A DNA stretch of 64,000 nucleotides from positions 62,001 through 126,000 of the forward strand of contig JAUYGX010000125.1 of the NCBI GenBank assembly GCA_030690365.1, written 5' to 3'. The DNA comes from Bacteroidales bacterium (lineage in GTDB: Bacteria > Bacteroidota > Bacteroidia > Bacteroidales > F082). Within the stretch, counting starts at the first letter, position 1. The number at the start of each line of letters is the position of its first letter. The translations under genes and the position numbers were made by a program. Shown one piece after another: positions 17,172 through 26,367 of this stretch. The notes beneath the pieces are model-generated. The model made no database searches. It was not told the origin of the DNA and saw only the letters and a list, made by a program, of their open reading frames with translations.

Positions 17172-18053
17172 TTAAAGCTTTAAAGCTATCCGATCCAGCA
17201 TTTCAACAATTAAATGCTTCATGCTGTCCTTGTAATGTGGATTAAACTGGCTGTTCACCCTGTTGGCGATGATATCACAAACCGTCAGCGCCCTGTGGCC
17301 CAACATGGATGAAATAACATAAAGAGCCGATGTTTCCATTTCAAAATTCGATACCCTGAATCCATTCCATTCAAATTGACTTGCTTTTGGGATGAAGGTT
17401 TTATCTAAAACAGCCAACCGCAATTCTCTTCCCTGTGGAGCATAAAATCCCGGAGCGGTCAGTGTGATGCCCTGTCGCCATCCAAATCCGAGTTTTTCAA
17501 GCAATTCGGGTGACGCTTCAATCCCGTAAGGCCGGGGCAGATAAGGGTCGGAGTTCATCTGTGTTATAAAACTTTTGGTCATTTCCATGTTGATGGTTTC
17601 GGGGCCTTTATGATAGAAGTAGGCGAGCCCATCCAATCCGATGGCCGCCGCTGAAACCAGAAATGAATCTACTACAGGAATGTCTTCCTGAAGTGCTCCC
17701 GAAGTACCAATGCGTATCAGATTCAGGGAAGTCAGTTGTTCCTTTGGCTTCAGATTTTCGATGTCTATATTAAACAATGCATCTATTTCGTTGATCACAA
17801 TTTCGATGTTGTCCGGCCCCATTCCGGTGGACATTACACTAATTCGTTTTCCTTTGTAACTTCCTGTAAAAGTGACAATCTCGCGATTTTGCCGGTGTAA
17901 TTCAATCTCGTCAAAAAAATTGGCCACAAGTTGTGCTCTGCCAGGATCGCCTACCAGGAGAATGGTTTCGGCCAGTTCTCCGGGATGAAGGTGGATATGA
18001 TAAATGGAGCCGTCGATATTTCGTACAAGTTCAGAATGATTAATCTTCTTCAT
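17172..18053 (-). CDS. Nucleoside phosphorylase (uridine phosphorylase type)
   Basis: A 293-residue enzyme of the PNP/UDP family. LLVGDPGRAQLVANFF holds the phosphate-binding GDPGR, VMSTGMGPDNIEIVINE is the family core, LIRIGTSGALQ matches the conserved IGTSG segment, and NFEMETSALYVISSMLGHRA is the nucleoside-binding MET region. It cleaves nucleosides with phosphate to base and (deoxy)ribose-1-phosphate in the cytoplasm. The overall form resembles uridine phosphorylase more than hexameric PNP, but substrate choice cannot be fixed from sequence. Adenine salvage is also represented in this window (28443-30086). Transcribed alone, convergent with the KAS III-like gene. Confidence 0.85.
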   Translation of the reverse strand: MKKINHSELVRNIDGSIYHIHLHPGELAETILLVGDPGRAQLVANFFDEIELHRQNREIVTFTGSYKGKRISVMSTGMGPDNIEIVINEIDALFNIDIENLKPKEQLTSLNLIRIGTSGALQEDIPVVDSFLVSAAAIGLDGLAYFYHKGPETINMEMTKSFITQMNSDPYLPRPYGIEASPELLEKLGFGWRQGITLTAPGFYAPQGRELRLAVLDKTFIPKASQFEWNGFRVSNFEMETSALYVISSMLGHRALTVCDIIANRVNSQFNPHYKDSMKHLIVEMLDRIALKL

Positions 18054-18082
18054 ATTAAAGGGGGATCAAAAAAAGAAATAGT

Positions 18083-18090
18083 TAAGTTTG
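18083..18090 (+). promoter_or_regulatory. Promoter -7 element (TAAGTTTG)
   Basis: TAAGTTTG matches TAnnTTTG and lies 27 bases before the ATG of the universal stress protein. It also sits in the 64-base gap between divergent genes. Confidence 0.4.
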
Positions 18091-18117
18091 CAAATATAAC
18101 GTTAAACCTTAGTCTTT

Positions 18118-18999
18118 ATGCGAAATTTGCCTGAAACCATCCTTGTTCCCATTGATTTTAACGAACAATCGATATTTGCCATGCAACGGTCTTATGATTT
18201 TGCCCGATTTCTTGGGCTTGAAGTTGTACTATTGTATGTTTTTGAAAACCAGGATTATGCCGATGCTTTCTACACAAAGGAAGAATTGGTTGGTAAAATC
18301 AATAATCAACTGGAAAAAACTGCCCTTGAGCTGCACAAAAAAACCGGTTTAAGAGTCAGCACACAGCTGAAGATTGGAAAGGTATATTCCGAAATATTAA
18401 AAACAGCTAAGGAGATGAATGCCAGGTATATATTGATGGGAACCAACAGTGCTTCGGAAAATGTGCGCATGGATAAAAATCAGATCGGCAGCAATACTTC
18501 CAAAATTATCAGGCAGTCGCCCATCCCGGTGATCACGGTGAACGGCAAGGAGAAATTCGGTTTCTGCCACAACATCCTGTTGCCCCTTGATTTAACCAAG
18601 GAAACCAGACAAAAAGTGACTTATGCCGTTGAGATGGCCCGGCGTTTTGGGGCTGGCATCAAAGTGGTTTCGGTACTCTGGTCGAAAAAAGACAAAGACA
18701 TTAAAATTGAGTTGTTAACGCAACTGGAACAAGTCCAGCGGTTTATAGAAGGTGAAAACATCAGGTGTACCAGCGAGCTGCTCGAATCGGATGGCGGTGA
18801 AAAAATGATGGTTCCCAGACTACTGCAATATGTTGAAGAACAAGGGGATGTAGACATTATTATGATTATGACCCAACAGGAAAATAAACTGATAGAGTTT
18901 TTTCTGGGGTCAGCTGCACAATCCATTATCCGCATGTCAAAAGTGGCCGTGATGTCGATTACGCCCTTTGAGTTGGGAACTTTTTCCTTGACTTATTAA
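18118..18999 (+). CDS. Tandem universal stress protein
   Basis: 293 residues made of two UspA folds. The first (about 1-145) starts PETILVPIDFNEQS and ends with SPIPVITVNG; a nucleotide-loop-like GTNSASENVRMDKNQIGSNTS precedes that. The second (about 150-285) starts CHNILLPLDLTKETR and ends SKVAVMSITP with LGSAAQSIIR before it. Double-domain USPs are common in Bacteroidota and are cytoplasmic stress or energy-status proteins, some of which bind ATP. The glycine loop of the first domain fits ATP binding only partly. It is a single gene between divergent and downstream cinA. Confidence 0.85.
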   Translation: MRNLPETILVPIDFNEQSIFAMQRSYDFARFLGLEVVLLYVFENQDYADAFYTKEELVGKINNQLEKTALELHKKTGLRVSTQLKIGKVYSEILKTAKEMNARYILMGTNSASENVRMDKNQIGSNTSKIIRQSPIPVITVNGKEKFGFCHNILLPLDLTKETRQKVTYAVEMARRFGAGIKVVSVLWSKKDKDIKIELLTQLEQVQRFIEGENIRCTSELLESDGGEKMMVPRLLQYVEEQGDVDIIMIMTQQENKLIEFFLGSAAQSIIRMSKVAVMSITPFELGTFSLTY

Positions 19000-19112
19000 T
19001 TCCCATGCCTCACGTTTAACACACTAAACTGACAATATTTTGATCGGAATCATCGTTGATAGACTGTCAAATTATTATGAATCTTATTCACAAACGGTAA
19101 CCCTCTATTATC

Positions 19113-20381
19113 ATGATATATGCTGAAATCATCAGTATTGGCGATGAGTTGCTCATTGGCCAGGTTGTAAACACCAATGCCAGCTGGATGGCTGCAGAAT
19201 TGAATAAAAATGGCATCGCGGTGGTGCAGGTAACGGCCATTGGCGATCAGCAGCAATCCATCCGGAATGCCATCGACGAAGCCCTGGGTAGGACACATAT
19301 TGTGTTGATTACGGGAGGTCTTGGTCCAACCAAAGACGATATTACCAAAATGGCACTGGCCGCTTATTTCGATTCAAAGATAGTGTTTCATCAACCCACT
19401 TTTGAGCACATAGAAAAGTTGTTTGGTGTCAGGAATTATCCGCTTACCGATGTCAACCGGATTCAGGCCGAAGTACCCGAAAAATGTATTCCTTTGTTTA
19501 ATACACATGGAACTGCCCCCGGTATGTGGTTTGAAAAAGACGGGAAAGTGGTGGTTTCGATGCCGGGCGTACCGTTTGAAATGAAAACGTTGGTTGTTGA
19601 TGAAGTTATTCCGCGAATGAAGGAAAAATTTGCTTTGGGTTCGATTTATCATAAAACCATCATGACGCATGGAGTTGGCGAATCGGCACTGGCAGAGCGC
19701 ATTAGTGAATGGGAATCGGCTTTGCCAATCGGAATAAAACTGGCCTATCTGCCCCAACCCGGAATTGTCAGGTTGCGGCTTTCGGTTTCGGGCGATCAGC
19801 TTGAAAATCTGCAAACAGCAGTTAATAATCAATGTTTAAAATTAGGAAAACTGATTCCGGATTTGATATTTGCTTACGATGATCGCCTGATGGAGGAAGT
19901 GGTGGGTGATTATTTGAAGAAAACCGGGCAAACATTGGCTGTTGCCGAAAGCTGTACCGGAGGTTATCTATCGCATCTTATTACCACCATTCCGGGAAGT
20001 TCGGCCTATTTTAACGGATCGGTGGTTAGCTATACAAATGCAGCCAAGACAGAAATGCTTGGCGTTCCCGAAGAAATAATCGTTAGCCATGGTGCAGTAA
20101 GTCAGGCAGTGGTAGAGGCGATGGCATTGGGTGCTTTAATGCGGTTTTCAACGGATTACGCTTTGGCTGTCAGCGGCATTGCCGGACCTGACGGTGGAAC
20201 ACCTGAGAAACCTGTTGGGACTGTTTGGATCGCTCTGGCGACTATGGATGGTGTGGTATCGAAGTTATTTCATTACGGTGAACACCGGGGCCGGAACATC
20301 CGCCGATCGGCTTTGTCGGCATTGAACATGCTGAGAATCAAATTAAAAGAAAAGTTGCCGAATGATCCACAATCATGTTAA
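19113..20381 (+). CDS. cinA: CinA-family nicotinamide-nucleotide amidohydrolase
   Basis: A full-length 422-residue CinA. The N-terminal domain (about 1-250) is the molybdopterin-binding-like COG1058 part: AEIISIGDELLIGQ, ITGGLGPTKDDITK and VVSMPGVPFEMK. The C-terminal domain (about 260-415) is the NMN deamidase: AVAESCTGGYLSHLITTIPGSS and SGIAGPDGGTPEKPVGTVWIA. The enzyme converts nicotinamide mononucleotide to nicotinate mononucleotide in NAD salvage; the N-terminal part can act as an ADP-ribose pyrophosphatase in some homologues. It ends just before a bidirectional terminator. Confidence 0.95.
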   Translation: MIYAEIISIGDELLIGQVVNTNASWMAAELNKNGIAVVQVTAIGDQQQSIRNAIDEALGRTHIVLITGGLGPTKDDITKMALAAYFDSKIVFHQPTFEHIEKLFGVRNYPLTDVNRIQAEVPEKCIPLFNTHGTAPGMWFEKDGKVVVSMPGVPFEMKTLVVDEVIPRMKEKFALGSIYHKTIMTHGVGESALAERISEWESALPIGIKLAYLPQPGIVRLRLSVSGDQLENLQTAVNNQCLKLGKLIPDLIFAYDDRLMEEVVGDYLKKTGQTLAVAESCTGGYLSHLITTIPGSSAYFNGSVVSYTNAAKTEMLGVPEEIIVSHGAVSQAVVEAMALGALMRFSTDYALAVSGIAGPDGGTPEKPVGTVWIALATMDGVVSKLFHYGEHRGRNIRRSALSALNMLRIKLKEKLPNDPQSC

Positions 20382-20383
20382 AT

Positions 20384-20415
20384 AAAAAAAGCCGGTTTAA
20401 ACCGGCTTTTTTTTT
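20384..20415. terminator. Bidirectional intrinsic terminator between cinA and fabD
   Basis: A run of A (20384-20390), perfect 8-bp stem gccggttt/aaaccggc (20391-20406) and nine T (20407-20415). It works on either strand and separates the convergent cinA and fabD; the fabD stop codon overlaps its edge. Confidence 0.9.
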
Positions 20416-21295
20416 AGAATTCTGCGCTCATTGTTTCCACCTTTCGGTCGATTTTTTTGAAAAGTCCCTGTAGCACTGTTCCCGGACCGACTTCGATAAT
20501 TTTGTTGGCACCATCGGCCAGCATATTTTGCATGGTTTTGGTCCACCTGACGGGTGAAGTAAGTTGCTTTACCAGGTTGTTTTTAATGATCTCAGGATCG
20601 TTAACCGATTGTCCTGTAACATTTTGATATATCGGGCAAATTCCTTTGTTAAACTTTGTCAGGTTGATGGCTTCGCCAAGTTCGAGGCGTGCAGGTTCCA
20701 TCAATGGAGAATGGAATGCACCACCAACTTTTAATATCAAGGCTCTTTTCGCTCCGGCTTCGGTACATTTTTCGATGGCCTTTTCAATGCCAGCAATAGA
20801 ACCGGAAATTACCAATTGTCCCGGACTGTTATAATTGGCCGGAACCACCACTTCATGAATATTTCCACAAATCCTTTCCACCTCTTCATCACTTAACCCC
20901 AGGATGGCAGCCATGGTCGAAGGCTCAATTTCGCAGGCTTTTTGCATGGCGGCAGCTCTTTTTGCTACCAGCTTAAGTCCGTCCTCAAAGGTAAGCACGC
21001 CGTTGGCTACCAGAGCGCTAAACTCGCCCAGCGAGTGTCCCGCAACCATATCGGGTTTAAACTCATCACCCTTAACGGCGGCTAAAATTACCGAGTGTAG
21101 AAAAATGGCGGGTTGTGTAACATTGGTTTGTTTCAGATCATCTTCAGTTCCATCAAACATGATGTCGGTAATCTTGAACTTCAGGAGGCTGTTGGCCTTC
21201 TGAAACATTTCTTTGGCCCTGGGCGACTTTTCGTAAAGATCTTTACCCATACCGACATACTGTGCTCCCTGACCGGGAAAAACATACGCGTTCAT
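20414..21295 (-). CDS. fabD: Malonyl-CoA:ACP transacylase
   Basis: 293 residues, the usual FabD length. N-terminal VFPGQGAQYVGMG, the active-site serine in VAGHSLGEFSALVA, the arginine region KRAAAMQKA, and the catalytic histidine in GGAFHSPLMEPA are all present. It moves malonyl from CoA to acyl carrier protein to supply fatty-acid elongation. It stands alone rather than in a fab operon, and the nearest lipid genes are several kilobases away. Stop codon overlaps the shared terminator with cinA. Confidence 0.95.
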   Translation of the reverse strand: MNAYVFPGQGAQYVGMGKDLYEKSPRAKEMFQKANSLLKFKITDIMFDGTEDDLKQTNVTQPAIFLHSVILAAVKGDEFKPDMVAGHSLGEFSALVANGVLTFEDGLKLVAKRAAAMQKACEIEPSTMAAILGLSDEEVERICGNIHEVVVPANYNSPGQLVISGSIAGIEKAIEKCTEAGAKRALILKVGGAFHSPLMEPARLELGEAINLTKFNKGICPIYQNVTGQSVNDPEIIKNNLVKQLTSPVRWTKTMQNMLADGANKIIEVGPGTVLQGLFKKIDRKVETMSAEF

Positions 21296-21418
21296 AAAAA
21301 GTGGTTTATGTTTAAGTCTTTTATCAAATGGATTGGATGATTCTTCTATTTAAAAGTTGGATAATTTTCAATCAATTGATAATCATGATTTTTGATATTT
21401 AATAATGGAACTTTGTTG

Positions 21419-22144
21419 TTATTTTCTGTTGCCAAAAAACCGCAGCAAAAATAAGAATAAATTGATGAAATCGAGATATAAACTGAGGGCACCGAAAATG
21501 GTCATTTTGCGCATGCTTTCGCTGTCGGCAGTCACATTGTTGCCAATTCTTTTTAGTTTTTGAACATCATAGGCAGTAAGCCCTGTAAAAACGAGAACTC
21601 CGATAAAACTGATGATATAATCCATTTGTGAGCTTCTCATAAATACATTCACCACAGAGGCTATGATAATGCCTATCAACCCCATGAACATGATGCTGCC
21701 GAATTTTGTTAAATCAGTTTTAGTGGTATATCCCAGAATGGCCATAAAACCAAACATCCCGGTAGAAATAACGAAAGTTTTGGCGATGGATGGCAGTGTG
21801 TACATAAAGAAAATAAAGCTGAGGCTCATGCCCATCAGGATAGAGTATCCCACAAATACCATGAGCAATGTGGAGGCGGACATCCTGTTGATGCCTGCCG
21901 ACATCAGCAATACCAGTGCCAGAGGGGCAAACATGACCACCCATCCTAAGATTGTCATGCTTCCGGTTTGAGCATCAAATAATAAGCCCATCAGCTGGGC
22001 ACTACCGGCGAAAAGCCAGGAAGTAAGCGCGGTAATGGCCAGGGCGATTCCCATCCACATGAAAACACCCGACAGAAACGACTGCGTAACGGCAATGTTT
22101 TCCTCGCGTTGGCCAGTGTAGTTTATTGGATTGTATTGGTTCAT
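21419..22144 (-). CDS. Bax inhibitor-1/YccA family membrane protein
   Basis: About 241 residues from the ATG at 22144 (MNQYNPINYTG); another in-frame ATG lies three codons upstream. Seven membrane helices are visible, beginning with FLSGVFMWMGIALAITALTSWLF. The conserved family elements GLTAYDVQKLKRIG and ALSLYLDFINLFLFLLRFFG near the C-terminus are present; the paired acidic residues around YD and YLD form the pH-sensing site in this family. Members act as calcium or proton leak channels; the bacterial role is not settled. No operon partner. Confidence 0.9.
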   Translation of the reverse strand: MNQYNPINYTGQREENIAVTQSFLSGVFMWMGIALAITALTSWLFAGSAQLMGLLFDAQTGSMTILGWVVMFAPLALVLLMSAGINRMSASTLLMVFVGYSILMGMSLSFIFFMYTLPSIAKTFVISTGMFGFMAILGYTTKTDLTKFGSIMFMGLIGIIIASVVNVFMRSSQMDYIISFIGVLVFTGLTAYDVQKLKRIGNNVTADSESMRKMTIFGALSLYLDFINLFLFLLRFFGNRK

Positions 22145-22233
22145 TTTGATCAATTTTTCAGTTAAACGATAATTTTTAAAAATTAGTCTGGTTAGTTAGT
22201 TGTATTTATGGGTGATTTTTGAAATTTTAAAAG

Positions 22234-22851
22234 TTATGAAAATCGGGTTGATATCAGGCTGATAAATTCGGCCCTGGTTTCGGGTCGGTTAAAGGCTCCT
22301 GTAAAATCGCTGGTGGTGGTTACCGAATTTTGCTTTTGTACACCACGCATGGCCATACAGAGGTGTTTGGCTTCGATCACCACGGCAACGCCCAACGGAT
22401 TCAGGGTGTTCTGAATGGCCTCTTTTATCTGGGTGGTCAACCGTTCCTGCACCTGTAACCTCCTTGAGTAGGCCTCCACCACACGTGCAATCTTGCTAAG
22501 CCCGGTGATGTATCCATTTGGAATATAGGCCACGTGGGCTTTGCCAATAAACGGGATCATATGGTGCTCGCACATGCTGAAAATTTCGATATCCTTAACG
22601 ATAACCATTTCGCGGTAGTCTTCTTTAAATTTGGCTGAAAGCAGGATTTCTTCAGGGTTGTGATCGTATCCCTGAGTTAAAAACTGAATGGATTTGGCCA
22701 CACGCATGGGTGTGTCGAGCAATCCTTCACGGGCAGGGTCTTCTCCTATCAGTTTTAAGATTTCATGATAATGGAATTCAAGTTTTTTTAAATTTCCCGG
22801 ATTGAACTTTTCTATTTTTTCGTAACCCAGTAAATGTTTTATTTTTTCCAT
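22234..22851 (-). CDS. folE: GTP cyclohydrolase I
   Basis: 205 residues. Zinc and catalytic residues are in [19 protein letters not shown] and [15 protein letters not shown]; the [20 protein letters not shown] segment is the family signature. It makes 7,8-dihydroneopterin triphosphate from GTP, the first step to folate, and in many bacteria also to queuosine through QueD. The next gene upstream on the same strand (22929-23342) is that QueD-type enzyme, 77 bases away, supporting joint use of the product. Confidence 0.95.
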   Translation of the reverse strand: MEKIKHLLGYEKIEKFNPGNLKKLEFHYHEILKLIGEDPAREGLLDTPMRVAKSIQFLTQGYDHNPEEILLSAKFKEDYREMVIVKDIEIFSMCEHHMIPFIGKAHVAYIPNGYITGLSKIARVVEAYSRRLQVQERLTTQIKEAIQNTLNPLGVAVVIEAKHLCMAMRGVQKQNSVTTTSDFTGAFNRPETRAEFISLISTRFS

Positions 22852-22928
22852 GGAAATGACATTATTGCCAATTGGCTGTTCAAAAAAGATGCCAGAACAA
22901 ATTGGCAGGGTTGTTCAAGTTATTTAGG

Positions 22929-23342
22929 TTAGTTACCGCAATATTCTACAAAATTATTCTCCGACTCGGTAACTTTAACACAATGAAGATCAGAGCCTAA
23001 TTGTTTAACATATGGTTCCAGGACTTCCCAGATACTTACTGCCAGATTTTCCGTTGAAGCCAATTTGTTTTGCATAAAATCAACTTCAAGATTGATGTTT
23101 TTATGATCGATTTTAGAAATTATTTCTCTTTGAATGAGGTTGCTCAACTGTTTTAGGTTGATTAAAAATCCGGTCTCAGGATTTATTTCTCCCTTGAGGG
23201 TAACAAACAGCTCATAATTGTGACCATGCCAGTTGGGATTTGAACACTTTCCAAAAACCTCTTCATTCATTTCATCGCTGAAATCTTCTCTGAAAAGCCG
23301 ATGTGCTGCATTAAATCGTTCACGACGGGTGATGTATATCAT
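22929..23342 (-). CDS. queD: 6-carboxytetrahydropterin synthase / 6-pyruvoyl-tetrahydropterin synthase family
   Basis: 137 residues of the PTPS/QueD family. RRERFNAAHRL carries the first zinc histidine, GKCSNPNWHGHNYELFVTLKG has the catalytic cysteine and the HGH zinc pair, and KVTESENNFVEY is the C-terminal pterin-binding part. The CxxxxxHGHNY spacing is that of QueD, which forms 6-carboxytetrahydropterin for queuosine. A true biopterin synthase cannot be fully excluded. It is followed by folE, whose product is its substrate. Confidence 0.88.
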   Translation of the reverse strand: MIYITRRERFNAAHRLFREDFSDEMNEEVFGKCSNPNWHGHNYELFVTLKGEINPETGFLINLKQLSNLIQREIISKIDHKNINLEVDFMQNKLASTENLAVSIWEVLEPYVKQLGSDLHCVKVTESENNFVEYCGN

Positions 23343-23359
23343 GGGTATTTATTTAACGA

Positions 23360-23367
23360 CAAAAATA
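23360..23367 (-). promoter_or_regulatory. Promoter -7 element (TATTTTTG) of queD
   Basis: Minus-strand TATTTTTG, a match to TAnnTTTG, 17 bases before the ATG of queD at 23342. It could drive queD and folE together. Confidence 0.45.
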
Positions 23368-23449
23368 CATATTTTATAGGTCCTTAAAAGGCCATACGAA
23401 TCAAACCCTCTATAGTAGTTCGGTGCAAAAATAATTAAACCCACAGGTA

Positions 23450-23483
23450 TTGGGTCATTTTACAACTATTTACTATAAATTTG
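23450..23483 (+). promoter_or_regulatory. Promoter of the DUF4468 gene and mevalonate operon
   Basis: TTG at 23450-23452 and TAAATTTG at 23476-23483 separated by 23 bases fit the Bacteroidota promoter. It lies 26 bases before the ATG at 23510 and would be inside the gene if the frame-open TTG at 23450 were used, so it supports the later start. Confidence 0.45.
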
Positions 23484-23509
23484 CTCTACTAACCAAAGCT
23501 AAGTATATC

Positions 23510-24049
23510 ATGAATAAACTTGCGTTGTTTTTTTTTGTGTTTATAAGCTTCCAGATAAATGCTCAGACCACGGATCTGTTTGTTCCCGTTGACAGTGTTA
23601 CCCAGTTAATTAAATTTCAAGGCGTTGTGGAGGAGGAAGGCGATCAGTATGAGCTATTTAAGCGTTGTATTTATTGGCTAAACGATTACTATAAAGATCC
23701 CGTAAGGGTAACCTCCGAACGCGACAAAGTGTCGGGCAAGATTATTGGTCATTCCCGTTTCCGGATTTATTTTTACGATAAGGACAGTGTAAAACACGTT
23801 GGCGGGATGATCAATTACACCTTTACCATCGAAATGAAAGACAACCGATACCGATATACCATCGACGAGCTGGTGTTAAAATCGCAAACCAATATTCCGG
23901 TTGAAAAATGGCTTGATAAAAATGATCCGGCCTACGACCCCAGGTGGGATAGCTATCTGAAGCAGATTGCCGATTATGTAAATAATTGGGGGAATATTTT
24001 GGAAGAGAAAATGAAACCCGAAAAAGAAAAAGTGGAAGATACCTGGTAA
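23510..24049 (+). CDS. DUF4468-type secreted protein
   Basis: About 179 residues from the ATG at 23510, which starts a clear signal peptide (MNKLALFFFVFISFQINAQ). The mature protein has the DUF4468 pattern of Bacteroidota: ITVLIKF-like strand (VTQLIKFQGVV), YELFKRCIYWLNDYYKDP, SGKIIGHSRFRIYF and GMINYTFTIEMKDNRYRYTIDEL. The function of the family is unknown; members are periplasmic or surface associated. It lies 36 bases before the HMG-CoA reductase gene and may be the first gene of that transcript, though a functional link is not evident. Confidence 0.8.
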   Translation: MNKLALFFFVFISFQINAQTTDLFVPVDSVTQLIKFQGVVEEEGDQYELFKRCIYWLNDYYKDPVRVTSERDKVSGKIIGHSRFRIYFYDKDSVKHVGGMINYTFTIEMKDNRYRYTIDELVLKSQTNIPVEKWLDKNDPAYDPRWDSYLKQIADYVNNWGNILEEKMKPEKEKVEDTW

Positions 24050-24085
24050 CTCCGGGCGATGAAGAAAGTTTTTTGAAAATCTCTT

Positions 24086-25423
24086 ATGCCAAGAAGAAGA
24101 AAACGTGATCTGATTATCAGGGGTTTTTCAAAACTCCTGAAAGAAGATAAGCTGAAGATTGTAGCCGAACTGATGGACAACCAGTTGGAAACCATTGAAC
24201 TCCTCAAGAGTTTTTGGCACTCTGATCATAATAAGCAAAAAATATTTGACGAGTTTAGCGAAAACACCATTTCCAATTTCTATATCCCTTACGGAGTAGC
24301 ACCCAACGTAATTATTAACGATATCAATTACCTTGTTCCGCTGGTTATCGAAGAAAGTTCAGTGGTGGCGGCAGCTTCTTCCAGTGCTCGATTTTGGTCG
24401 GAACATGGTGGTTTTCATGCTGAGGTAACAGATGTGGAAAAAATCGGTCAGGTTCACTTTTTGTGGAAAGGAAAAAAGAAACGGCTGTTTGCCGTTCTCG
24501 ACGAATTGTATCTGAAATTGCGTGAGGCAGCCAAACACCTTACGGTGAATATGGAGTCGAGAGGAGGGGGGATTGTTGGTTTTGAGCTGGTAGATCTTAC
24601 CCGTCAGATCGACCACTATTATCAGCTCAGGGTAGCTTTTAACACGGTGGATTCCATGGGGGCCAACTTTATTAATTCGTGTCTGGAGGAGTTTGCGCAG
24701 GAAATGCAGCATTTTTTTAAGGAGCAGGAATCGTTTAAAACGGATGAACGCGAATGTGAAATTGTGATGTCCATCCTGTCGAATTATACCCCCAACTGTT
24801 TGGCAAAAGCCTGGGTAGAATGTCCATTTTCTGATTTGGATGACTTGGATGAAAGCCTTACTGGTGAGCAGTTTGCAAAGAAATTTGAGCTGGCGGTACA
24901 TATAGCCGAAATTGATGTTTTCAGGGCCACCACGCACAATAAAGGTGTATTTAATGGCATCGATGCCGTGGCCATTGCCACAGGAAACGATTTCAGGGCC
25001 ATCGAAGCTGCGGGACATGCCTATGCTTCCAGAGGAGGGCAATACAAGAGTCTTACAACAGTGGATTTATCGAAAGGTTTTTTCAGGTATGAACTTACCT
25101 TGCCCATGGCACTTGGAACTGTGGGCGGATTAACTTCGTTGCACCCCCTGGCAAAGCATTCTTTAAAAATGCTGGGTAATCCAACCGCCAGGGAATTGAT
25201 GATGATTGCTGCATCGGTTGGATTGGCCAACAACTTCGCCGCTGTACGATCGTTGGTAACCAAAGGGATACAGATTGGTCATATGAAAATGCATCTGCTC
25301 AACATCTTAAACCATTTTGAAGCCACCAACCAGGAAAAGGAAAAAGCAGTGGCCTACTTCATCGACAACAAGGTTACTTTTTCAAATGTCAGTCAGTTTA
25401 TGGCTAACCTGCGCAATAGCTAA
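24086..25423 (+). CDS. mvaA: Hydroxymethylglutaryl-CoA reductase, class II type
   Basis: 445 residues. It matches class II (Pseudomonas mevalonii-like) reductases: the catalytic glutamate in VIEESSVVAAASSSARFW, the NAD(P)-binding and aspartate segment DAVAIATGNDFRAIEAAGHAYASR and the flexible C-terminal histidine in KGIQIGHMKMHLLNI. The reaction is HMG-CoA to mevalonate, the entry into the mevalonate route to isopentenyl diphosphate. The stop overlaps the start of the next gene (TAATG), and three further mevalonate genes follow, so it acts biosynthetically here despite the class II form. Confidence 0.93.
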   Translation: MPRRRKRDLIIRGFSKLLKEDKLKIVAELMDNQLETIELLKSFWHSDHNKQKIFDEFSENTISNFYIPYGVAPNVIINDINYLVPLVIEESSVVAAASSSARFWSEHGGFHAEVTDVEKIGQVHFLWKGKKKRLFAVLDELYLKLREAAKHLTVNMESRGGGIVGFELVDLTRQIDHYYQLRVAFNTVDSMGANFINSCLEEFAQEMQHFFKEQESFKTDERECEIVMSILSNYTPNCLAKAWVECPFSDLDDLDESLTGEQFAKKFELAVHIAEIDVFRATTHNKGVFNGIDAVAIATGNDFRAIEAAGHAYASRGGQYKSLTTVDLSKGFFRYELTLPMALGTVGGLTSLHPLAKHSLKMLGNPTARELMMIAASVGLANNFAAVRSLVTKGIQIGHMKMHLLNILNHFEATNQEKEKAVAYFIDNKVTFSNVSQFMANLRNS

Positions 25424-26358
25424 TGAGCATTCAGAAGAATTTTAAGGCCAATGGAAAATTGCTGTTAACAGGCGAATACCTGGTGATGGAAGGCGCACAG
25501 GCACTGGCGTTGCCACTCGTGAAAGGTCAGCAAATGCAGGTAAACTCCAACACGGAGGAATTGTTGAACTGGGAAGCCTGGTCGCCAGACGGGTTGTGGT
25601 TTAAATCTTCCTTCGCACTTCCTGAAATATCAATTGTTTCGACTTCTGACCATCTCCTGGCAAAAAAACTAAAGGAAATATTGACTGAAGCATTAAAACA
25701 GACTTTCTTCAAAAAAAACCGGGGGTTTGATATCAAAACCATCCTCGATTTTAATCCGGCCTTTGGATTTGGTTCTAGTGCCACGTTGGTTGCTTTGTTA
25801 GCACAATGGCTGGGTTTGGATGCGTTTGGGTTGCATCACAAAATATTTGGCGGATCGGGTTACGACATCGCTTGTGCAACAGCTTCCGGCCCCATTATCT
25901 ATTCCATTGAAAAAGGGGTTCCAAAAACTCAACCCATCGACTTTTTCCCCTCTTTTCACCATCAGCTATATTTTGTTTATTTGGGAAGCAAACAACACTC
26001 TGCAAGAGAAATTGCCAGGTTTAAGGATATTTCAAAGGTAAACTCATCGGATATTGAACAAGTAAATCAATTAACTGAGATTGTTTGTAATGCCAACAGG
26101 CTGGAAGATTTTGAACGGGCTTTAAGGGCGCATGAAGCCTTGTTATCGGGCATTTTAAAAAGAACCACCATCCAGGAGGAACGGTTTCCGCTACATGAAG
26201 GAGTGGTAAAATCACTGGGAGCCTGGGGTGGCGATTTTGTGCTGGTCACAACAAAAAAGGAAAAGTCAGCCTTTGTTCAGGAAATGAAACAAGCTGGATA
26301 CGAGGTGGTTTATTCTTTTGCAGATATGGTTTTATCGCATACATCCAAAAAATCTTAA
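25423..26358 (+). CDS. GYDIA-family GHMP kinase, probable phosphomevalonate kinase
   Basis: 311 residues of the GHMP kinase fold. The N-terminus KANGKLLLTGEYLVMEGAQALA resembles mevalonate and phosphomevalonate kinases. The ATP-binding loop is PAFGFGSSATLVALLA, and GGSGYDIACATASGP carries the motif that names the GYDIA family. It lies between HMG-CoA reductase and diphosphomevalonate decarboxylase. Mevalonate kinase is encoded separately downstream, so by elimination this should phosphorylate mevalonate-5-phosphate. That assignment is inference: the protein is shorter than and distant from classical phosphomevalonate kinases. Confidence 0.85.
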   Translation: MSIQKNFKANGKLLLTGEYLVMEGAQALALPLVKGQQMQVNSNTEELLNWEAWSPDGLWFKSSFALPEISIVSTSDHLLAKKLKEILTEALKQTFFKKNRGFDIKTILDFNPAFGFGSSATLVALLAQWLGLDAFGLHHKIFGGSGYDIACATASGPIIYSIEKGVPKTQPIDFFPSFHHQLYFVYLGSKQHSAREIARFKDISKVNSSDIEQVNQLTEIVCNANRLEDFERALRAHEALLSGILKRTTIQEERFPLHEGVVKSLGAWGGDFVLVTTKKEKSAFVQEMKQAGYEVVYSFADMVLSHTSKKS

Positions 26359-26367
26359 TTTCGCGCC

